Assembly: GCA_963513945.1 (NCBI GenBank)
Contig: OY740716.1
Location: forward strand, 223,787,157-223,851,156
Length of the DNA stretch: 64,000 nucleotides
Source of the DNA: Hydrotaea diabolus
Taxonomy: Eukaryota > Arthropoda > Insecta > Diptera > Muscidae
Direction of reading: 5' to 3'
Shown: in pieces, positions 56,839 to 64,000 of the stretch
Numbering within the stretch: the stretch's first letter is position 1
Layout: the number at the start of each line of letters is the position of its first letter
Position numbers and translations under genes: made by a program
The notes under the pieces: model-generated
Seen by the model: only the letters and a program-made list of their open reading frames with translations
The model's database searches: none
What the model was told of the DNA's origin: nothing

Positions 56839-57300
56839 TACACATACCCACACCGCCCCTATACTACTTGCAATCATGGCTACAAGAGCTGTACTATTTA
56901 GGCTATTCGAAAAAATCGACCAATATAGACCAGCTCCACCAAAGCTAATTAGTGGTTACGCTAAAGTACCATCTGGTTTTATTTGCGGCTTTCGGGCGTA
57001 GCACCGCCCGCATAACTTTGATCTAAAAAAGAAAAGATATTTGGAACCTATGATGTTGACATGGATCGAAACAAATCCAGGAGGAAAAGGGGGAGGTCCC
57101 ACTCCCCCCTAAAAAATCGTATTTATGGCCAAAATACTGGACCGATCGTCATTAAATGATAATGGAAGGAAAACAGTATCCAGAAAATTATTTAAGACTA
57201 TTATAGTAATATTGGAAATGGGGCGCGGCACCGCCCATACAACCCTTAACTGAAAACTATAATTCAACTTACACGGATAAGACTATAGTAGAGTATAGTA
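56815..57300. repeat. Dispersed repeat shared with 61.6-62.3 kb
   Basis: Common blocks: 'caccttgtacata.cc', 'ccaccgcccctatactact' (versus ccaccggccctacgccact), 'agctaattagtggttac', 'gcaccgcccgcata' and 'aaaaaatcgtatttatggcc'. Non-coding. Confidence 0.5.
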
Positions 57301-57304
57301 GCTG

Positions 57305-57960
57305 CACGCTGAGAAAAACTCAGATGCAAATCGGTCCGAACAACGAAAATTCGGTTCCATTGTGATGATTGTGTTCGAGATATTGTTCAAAGTGAACACG
57401 TTTTATATTGTGTGTTGGGGTATGTTGGATTCCCAATGCATTTTCAAGTGCAGCGGGAAGATGCGTCGAATTGTGTCTTTTATTATCCGTCGGCATTAAA
57501 ATAATATTTATGATCGCACAATGTAATAAAATGTACGATGAAACGAACGATCGATGAAATGCACGCACAGGGCGATAACGGCCTGCGATGCATTGATTTC
57601 TGCCTTAGAAATTGTAAGCCCAACGTGGTTCGCCTGATAAGAATTTTTGTATATATAGTCCTAAGCGAACACATTTCAAATTAGTATGAAACCATTACTA
57701 GACCGAAGAAGACCTTACAAATCTTCTTTAATCTTAAGTATAAAATCATTACTCACCAGGAGAAGAAATTACAACTCTTCTCCAAAACTTGAGTCAGAAT
57801 AAATCTACTCAACAGAACATTTATGTAAAAAACACTTTGTTTCATTTTACAGATATCATGTGATATTTGCTACAACCATATCATGGTATTCGCAGCCAAC
57901 AAACAGTTATACATACCGATTTCAGTTTAATTATTGGTCGCGACAACTGTCGGTTATGGC
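57305..57960 (+). mobile_element. CACACAGAG-like MITE copy split by an LTR
   Basis: The terminus CACGCTGAGAAAAACTCAG is followed by 'cggtccgaacaacgaaaattcgg', matching 431-480. After the putative LTR the text resumes with 'gctacaaccat', 'ttggtcgcgacaactgtcggttatgg'. No right terminus. Confidence 0.45.
57370..57851 (+). mobile_element. Probable solo LTR
   Basis: The segment opens TGTGTTCGAGATATTG and closes CATTTTACA (TG...CA). It has a TATA-like 'tatatatag' at 57650 and an 'aataaa' at 57799, and lies inside a repeat whose other copies lack it. GAT occurs on both sides but no convincing 4-5 bp duplication. No internal retroelement sequence is present. Confidence 0.4.
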
Positions 57961-57987
57961 ATCCAAATAATTGTGATGTACTTGTTA

Positions 57988-59192
57988 CTTAGTAGGGACA
58001 TAAATACTGTTACACACGTTTTATGCTGTAAAATAAAAAGTACTAAATGTTTTTGGGCCACATATTTTTTTATTATTTAATGATGTATCCAAAAAGAATC
58101 TACTTATTCGAAATGTCCGCCTTTTGCCTTTACACACGCCTTAAGTCGCACTGGCCAATCGTCAATAGCTGCACGAACCTCGTCCATTGGAAAATTGGCC
58201 ACAGCTCGAACCAAAGCAGTCATAAGAGATCCAATGTTGGGGTATCTTTTGTGACAAACCTTGTCCTCTAAACCGTCCACAATTTGTAATCGAATGGGTT
58301 GAAATCTGGACTGCCTGAGGGCCATTCTTCAGAGGAAATGAACGCTGGCAAATTGTTTCGCAGCCAGGCCTGGGACGTTTTAGCCTTATGGGCCGGCGCT
58401 GAATCCTGCTGGAAAGTCCATGGCTGGTTTTGTTAAGAGGCTTCACAACAGCTTCCAAAACGGTTTCTTGGTAAACTTTGGCTGATGTTTGGACTCCTTG
58501 TTTGCAGAAATGCAGGTCAGTGACCCCATCGTAAGAGACACCCCACCAAACCATGGCTGAAGCAGGGTGATGACTGGGTGATTTTCCACCCTTGGGATCA
58601 GTTTAGATGCTTCTTTAGATGACCGCGCATACACTCCATCAGTTTGCTTGCTAAATTTTTCCTGAACGGTAAAAATTTGTTCATCGGTGAACAACATTTT
58701 TCTGTGCAAGTTATCAGCGAAAAAGACGTTTGCATATTTCAATCCTATTTTTTTAAAGCTGCAGTCAATAAATGTCCGGTACGTCGTTTGAAAGCCCCAA
58801 GTCCCAAGTCTTTTTTAATATTTCGCCTCATGGACTTTTGCGTGATATTCATCTCACGGGCTATGATTTTCTGTTTTCGGAGCGGATTTCTGTGAATTCT
58901 TATTTAACGGCTTTGATGACATGCGGTGTTCGAACAGAGAGTGGGCGGCCCGGTGGTGGCGGTTTTTTACATCTCCAGTCTCCTCAAACAGTTTTATGCA
59001 TCGGTAAACGATGCTAGGCTAATCCCTGGTGGCCAGAGCGTTTTTAACCTGACTACAGTTGAAACAATTTTAAAATCCCTTTACAGACTAACGCTATTGA
59101 GGTTAGCTTTCAAAACCCATATGACATTAACGGGGTATGTTCAGCTCTACTATTGTGTTCAATGTTGTAACAGTATTTATGTCCCTCCTAAG
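57988..59192 (-). mobile_element. DD37D (maT-like) element with both TIRs
   Basis: TA (57986-57987 and 59193-59194) flanks 'cttagtagggacataaatac' and, complemented, 'cttaggagggacataaatac'. The minus-strand pseudogene includes NLHRKMLFTDEQIFTVQEKF (first Asp), DGVYARSSKEASKLIPRV, WFGGVSYDGVTDLHFCKQGV, AKVYQETVLEAVVKPL, FQQDSAPAHKAKTSQAWL (second Asp), EEWPSGSPDFNPFDY (third Asp, 37 residues on) and CVKAKGGHFE. Small shifts break the frame near 58430, 58300 and 58240. Confidence 0.8.
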
Positions 59193-59230
59193 TACAGACA
59201 ATTTGCGTTTAATAAGCGAATACCAATTAG

Positions 59231-60210
59231 GCTTATATACTTCTGGCCTAATAATGAAAATTTATCATTAAAAATGGTTTTACAAAGTATTCTCCAGCAT
59301 GATTTATACACTTTTGCATGCGCTCAAACCAATTGTCGAAGCACTTTTTCCACTCCGATTGAGACAACAAAACATGGTTTTTGAACGCTTCAATAGCATT
59401 TTCTGGCAACGAAAATCGTTGACCACGCATTTTTTTCTTGATGTGCGGGAATAAAAAGAATTCATTGGGTGCCAAGTCAGGGCTGTACGGCGGATGACCC
59501 ATCAATTCGACGTTTTGGCCGGTCAAAAAGGCGCTGTTTTAAGCCGATGTGTGAGAGTTCGCATTGTCATGGTGCACAATGATTCGTCTTCTCTTGTTCG
59601 TTTTTCGAATTTCTCCGAAGACTTCAGGCAAACAAGTTGAGGTGCATCACTCAGAATTGACCGTCCTACATTGTTCAAGCGGAACAGTCACCACATGACC
59701 AGTTTTGCCGAAGAAATAGGCGACCATTTGCTTCGAAGTGCTTTTTCCACGAACAACTTTCGTTGGATTTGGCTCGTCTTCGAAGACGGTCGATTGCTGT
59801 TTTGTTTCCGGCACATACGCATAGATCCATGATTCGTCACCTATGGCCATCTTATAAACGTCATTTGAAGCACCGCGATTGTATTTTTTTTGCACTAATC
59901 GACACGAGCCTTTATTTGAGCGATTGTCAAATTATGCGAGATCCAATGAAAACAAACCTTTTTTACGGCCAGGCGTTCATGCAATATCGTATGTATGCTG
60001 GTGGAAGAAATGCCCAAGGATGCCTTTATCTCACGGTATGTCGATCTTACATTATCAGTTCGCGTATGTCATCAATGTTCTCTGGCACAACGGATCTGGC
60101 AGAAATGATGGTCGTACGTTAAAACGTTCTGAGTACGTTTATGCTAAAAAATGTCAAACTTCCCAATGGAAATGTCAGATGGTGCCAGAAATATATATAT
60201 AGCAACGCTC
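59231..60210 (-). mobile_element. DD34D mariner (second lineage), pseudogene
   Basis: The right terminus 'agaaatatatatatagcaacgctc' is followed by TA. The minus strand reads KYNRGASNDVYKMAIGDESWIYAYVPETK (first Asp), EDEPNPTKVVRGKSTSKQMVAYFFGKTG, VPLEQCRTVNSE, CLPEVF, RRRIIVHHDNANSHT (second Asp), NVELMGHPPYSPDLAPNEFFLFP (third position here is Glu), IKKKMRGQRFSLPE, and QSEWKKCFDNWFERMQKCINHAGEYF. Shifts occur around 59540 and 59650, and the N-terminus (59900-60100) is scrambled. Confidence 0.8.
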
Positions 60211-61498
60211 TACTTAAGACTGAAAGTCGACTTTTGACTATTACAAAAAATGTCGATTAAAGTTGACTTTATTCATTAGGGAAATAAAAATGCAATATTC
60301 CGGAGAAAATAAAATTTTCTTTGTACCTAAAGCTTTTATAAAAGAAAGATTGATTGTAAAACTAATAAACATCAGGTAATTTAAGTGTAGTTTGTAAATT
60401 ATTCAAATTTAGTTTTTAAAAACTTTTAAAACAAAGTTATTTTTTTTTAAACCAGTTGATTGACTCGTATATACATATTACCACGGGCATCCTTTGATTT
60501 CAAAAAGATAATCATTTATACCTTTTTTTGAGAAATTTGGCTCCGAATTGCAGAAGCAGTCAGCCCTGCAAGCCAAAAAATGTCTTACACGGGGCAGAAG
60601 TACCAATGATTAACAAAGTTATTTTTTCGCTTCTTTTTCTACTCATTTTCCGTTGTTCTCCATAGAAGTATTAGATTAGGTTGTGTATAACGACAAACGG
60701 GCAGTGTCTTCAGATAGTGCTTGAATTGTATTAAAATACCATTGCCATCATTTTGGCATTTTTTGCGCCTTGTGCTTACACTCTTTTCAAGGAACCCCCA
60801 TATCCGACCCTCGTTGTTGGCCTTCGAACCCACAATATCATCGGGAAGAGTGTACGTCAATAAGCCAATCAAGAACAATTGCAGAGTTGCAGGTTGAAAT
60901 AATTCGGCATCATTAGCGACATTGAACCTCCATTATGTCAGTGTCTTGAAAATATGGATCGTGCGATTGAGATACGCCACCGAAGCTGTGGCAAGGATTT
61001 AGCCGATATTTTCTTTTAAATAATATAATTATAGCTGTCATAGATCCTTCTTTTATAATGCAAAATATTAAGATAATTCTCTGAGAACTTTTTGTTATAT
61101 TTCCAATTAACATCGTACATTTTAGTTGGTCCAGCCTTTATATAAAAATGTAATGTTCGGTGTACGTGAGCCTTAAAATCGTGAACCGTTTGACCGATTA
61201 ACGTCCGTAAGCCTTAAAATCGTGAACCGCTTGACCGATTGACTTTAGTCTTGGGCAATACGTTAGATTAATCTGTCAGATTGTTTCTCTTAACTTTGGT
61301 CCCGATAGGTGGCGCTGTCGTCTACGTATTTAAATGTATTGCATTTATGGTACGGTTTGAATCAAATTCACAAAAAAGAAATACTTCAATGATATAAAAT
61401 TGGTTTATGACATTTGGCCCTAAGGTTGAATAGAGTATTCGCTAGGAATGCAAAAATCTGTCGCCCGAAGTTCCGGAAAGAGTGATGGCAAATGCCTT
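60211..61498. other. Unassigned spacer
   Basis: 60639-60878 (minus) is a 79-codon frame without known motifs. 'ccttaaaatcgtgaaccg' occurs twice in tandem (61172, 61211). Nothing else recognised. Confidence 0.35.
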
Positions 61499-62150
61499 AA
61501 AAGGAGCCTGCATAGTCATCAACTTCAAATCATTTTCTCAACATGATTGTATAAATTCTTATGTATTAAATAAACAACATTAAAATGCAGAACAAAAGTT
61601 GGGTGATAACTTTTGCCCCACCTTGTACATACTCGATCCACCGGCCCTACGCCACTAGCAATTGAGACTTATAGAGCTGTAGGATTAGAAATCGTAAAGG
61701 ACTTTTTTAAGAAAGCGCTACAGAAAATATGGACCCGTTTCACAGGAGCTAATAAGTGGTTACACATCCGTACCATCGGGTTTTTTTGTAGCTTTAGGAG
61801 GTGGCACCGCCCACACAATTTTTAAAAGGAGCCTGCATAGTCATGAACTTCAAATCATTTTCTCAACATGATTGTATAAATTCTTATGTTTTAAATAAAC
61901 AACATTAAATTGCAGAACAAAAGTTGGGTGATAACTTTTGGCTCACCTTGTACATACTTGATCCACCGGCCCTACGCCACTAGCAATTGAGACTTATAGA
62001 GCTGCAGGATTAGAAATCGTAAAGGACTTTTGTAAGAAAGCGCTACAGAAAATATGGACCCGTTTCACAGGAGCTAATAAGTGGTTACACCTCCGTACCA
62101 TCAGGTTTTATTTGAGGCTTTAGGACGTGGCACCGCCCACGCAATTCTGC
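61499..62150 (+). repeat. 325-bp tandem duplication
   Basis: Unit 1 (61499-61823) and unit 2 (61824-62150) both read 'aaaaggagcctgcatagtcat', 'ctcaacatgattgtataaattcttatgt', 'aacttttg.c.caccttgtacatact' and 'caggagctaataagtggttacac'. They differ by scattered substitutions. Confidence 0.85.
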
Positions 62151-62362
62151 TTAGCAAGGATCGAAACACATGCTGGAGAAAAAGTGGACGGTGCCACGCT
62201 TCTTTTAAAAAATCGCACTCAAGGCCGATCGATTAACAAATTATTGTAGACTATGATTTGTTAAAATTGAGAAAGGGGCGTGGCACTGTTCATACGAGTA
62301 CAACCCTGACCTGAAATCAATTGTTGAACTAATACCGATAAGACGATAGTAGCTGGTATATA
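62151..62362. repeat. Continuation of the 56.8 kb-type dispersed repeat
   Basis: Shares 'gcaccgcccacgcaatt', 'ggatcgaaacacatgctgg' and 'aaaaaatcgcactcaaggcc' with 57000-57150 and 31937. Non-coding. Confidence 0.45.
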
Positions 62363-63343
62363 CGGGGTGGAGCGCAGTAATTTGCTTTTTTGCGGCACTG
62401 TTGTTCGAAGAGAGTGAAATCGGCCTTTCAGAGAAGCGTTTTTTCAAATATGCGGTACCGGATTGAAACAAACCACAGAGAACTTCACCAAAGACCTCTG
62501 CATTCGGACCGCGTCACTGAGTGGTGCGGCATATCACGAGTAGGCATCATTGGCCCTTTTTTCCAGGAAACGCGTCTTACCGTGACTGTAAACTCCGAAC
62601 GGTACTTGACTATGAAACAGCCTTTTTTCAGTCGGCTCTTGAGACAATGCAATTAGAGGATATAGGTTCCAACAGGATGGTGCAACTGCATACACAGCGA
62701 GGATTAGCATGAATTGTTTGAGGCAAATATTTCTTGTGTGGTGCGCCATATCACTAGTAGGCATCATTGGTCCTTTTTCCAGGAAACGCGTCTTGCCGTA
62801 GCTGTGAACTCCGAACGGTACTTGACTATGATTCAGGATTTTTTTTCAGTCGGCTCTTAAGGCAATGCAATTAGAGGATATAGGTTCCAACAGGATGGTG
62901 CAACTGCACACACAGCGAGGATTAGCTTGAATTGTTAGAGGCAAATATTTCTTGGACGGCTTATCTCTTTGAGGAGTGATATAAACTGGCCAGCACGCTC
63001 ACCAGACTTAGCCCCATGCGATTTTTTCCTGTGAGGTTACCTGAAGTCGAAGGTGTATATGAAACGTCCGACCCAACACCTTGGAATACCTAGTTAATAA
63101 TATTGAGGCTGATGTTGGCAGAATACGAGTCGACATGCATGTTAGAGTTCATGAAAACTTCAGAAAACGTATGCAGCAGTGTGTGGATAGCGAAGGTCGA
63201 CATTTGCCAGATACACTATTTAAAACCATGTAATTAAAAATTCCCTTACTGTTCTATATAATTAAATATAAAATAAATTTTTCTAAGGTTGCTATTTTTT
63301 TTTATTTTATTCCCAAATAAGCAAAAAAACGCGCTCCACCCTG
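62363..63343 (+). mobile_element. DD41D element (GTGGAGCG-type termini), degenerate
   Basis: TA-flanked (62361-62362 and 63344-63345) with termini 'cggggtggagcgcagtaa' and, complemented, 'cagggtggagcgcgtttt'. Plus-strand pieces: NHRELHQRPLHSDRVTEWCG, SRVGIIGPFFQETRLTVTVN, SERYLTMKQPFFSRLL, a duplicated block, NWPARSPDLAPCDFFL, IEADVGRIRVDMHVRVHENF and RKRMQQCVDSEGRHLPDTLF. The HTH domain is absent. It preserves the site where the Helitron inserted in the sibling at 50861-54840. Confidence 0.8.
62521..62954 (+). repeat. 217-bp tandem duplication inside the DD41D element
   Basis: Unit 1 starts at 62521 and unit 2 at 62738, both reading 'gtggtgcg.catatcac.agtaggcatcattgg' through 'gaggcaaatatttcttg'. 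The duplicated block encodes the second catalytic Asp segment (QQDGATAHTA). Confidence 0.85.
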
Positions 63344-63383
63344 TACTTGAAATAGTTTTAAGCGTAGAATGGTTTATGTCAAG

Positions 63384-63595
63384 GAAACAGAGAAAAATAT
63401 AATGGAAGATTTTTACTGAATATTATTTTCGCTTTCCATTTTGATTAAAGTTTAGATATCATAACCAATAATCGGTTACAACAACAAAATGTTGGCAAAA
63501 CTATTGGTTGCCACAACCACCAGTTATGACAACTAAATACATTTTATGCGTTTTATTGGTTTGACCGATAAATTAGTTGCGTCTACAAATTAGTT
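63384..63595. mobile_element. CACACAGAG-like MITE remnant
   Basis: 'aacagagaaaaatataatgg', 'aataatcggttacaac', 'aaaactattggttgccacaaccaccagttatgacaac' and 'ggtttgaccgataaattag' parallel 431-660. Termini eroded. Confidence 0.4.
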
Positions 63596-64000
63596 GCGCC
63601 ACGCCCCCTTAACAAAATGGTCATATTGGACCAAAATCCATTAAAGAGTACATATGCTGTGGACCGGCTAAAATTAATTTGTCCACTTATGTTTTTTATA
63701 ATCAGGTACGATCGAAAAAAATGCTTTTTAAACTTTTCAAGCTAAAAAAATGTATCTAACGTATTACATGTTCTGCCCTTGTGCGTAATTGTATTAAGAT
63801 CAAAACACAATTTCGACCTTAAGTTTGATGGGCAGCTAAAGGAAGGACGGGTCGTTAAATAGCATCAGCTCGAGATTCTGAGCTTAAAATATTTATAGTT
63901 ACATTTGTCACGACTCTAACTCTAAGTGGGGTAGGGTGTATCTATTAAATAAAATAATTAAATACGGTCGAGGGGCTATCATTCTAACTTTGCTATAAAT
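63596..64000. repeat. Dispersed fly repeat remnants
   Basis: 'gtcgttaaatagcatcagctcgagattctgagc' (63851) and 'cacgactctaactctaagtgggg' resemble the tails at 38310 and 50520. No gene. Confidence 0.4.

Overview
The window looks like AT-rich, gene-poor nuclear DNA from a fly. Calyptrate Diptera is my best guess, based on an interspersed repeat with a 'gattctgagtcgatcgg' tail and 'ataccctac..agggtat' motifs, on insect-type mariner lineages, and on short GT-AG introns. This is inference from memory of such repeats. No rRNA gene, intact tRNA gene, CRISPR array or bacterial-style operon is visible. Almost everything recognisable is transposable element or its debris, much of it nested.

Layout. 0.7-6.1 kb holds two adjacent DNA transposons (753-3290 and 3370-6090) with terminal inverted repeats (TIRs) and apparent 4-bp target duplications. 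Each carries a gene of the same uncharacterised D-D-D family, which I recall as the domain family called DUF7869. The first gene has two introns and one frameshift; the second is a pseudogene. The second element has two internally deleted derivatives, at 48253-48507 and 56268-56509. Nine copies or fragments of a non-coding family with CACGCAGA termini lie at 6.4, 9.2, 35.5 (two, nested), 40.3, 43.0, 45.3, 46.6 and 47.9 kb. These have 2-bp target duplications and internal hairpin repeats. A second non-coding family (CACACAGAG termini) occurs at 0.4, 13.7, 19.0, 57.3 and 63.4 kb.

Tc1/mariner elements dominate the rest. There is one uninterrupted DD34D mariner transposase gene (20489-21592) and a broken sibling (40658-41889). 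A second DD34D lineage lies at 12.4, 15.3, 45.8 and 59.2 kb. A DD37D (maT-like) pair lies at 32.9 and 58.0 kb. DD41D elements are numerous, in at least two terminus types. Other elements are a 5'-truncated LINE (9.5-11.0 kb) with a fragment near 47.7 kb, a Helitron (50942-53599) inside a DD41D element, a probable solo LTR, a pogo-like remnant and a tRNA-derived SINE-like sequence.

The only recognisable host gene is a decayed M13 peptidase (neprilysin-like) pseudogene on the minus strand at 26168-28796. A DD41D element sits exactly in its coding sequence. Spacer regions at about 16.6-18.7, 23.1-25.2, 36.6-38.1, 43.9-45.3 and 54.9-56.3 kb show no gene I can support.

Several insertions can be dated relative to each other because an unoccupied sibling site is present in the same window. 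Examples are the Helitron site, the 46.55 kb CACGC element inside the LINE fragment, and the DD41D element inside the CACGC copy at 48.7 kb.
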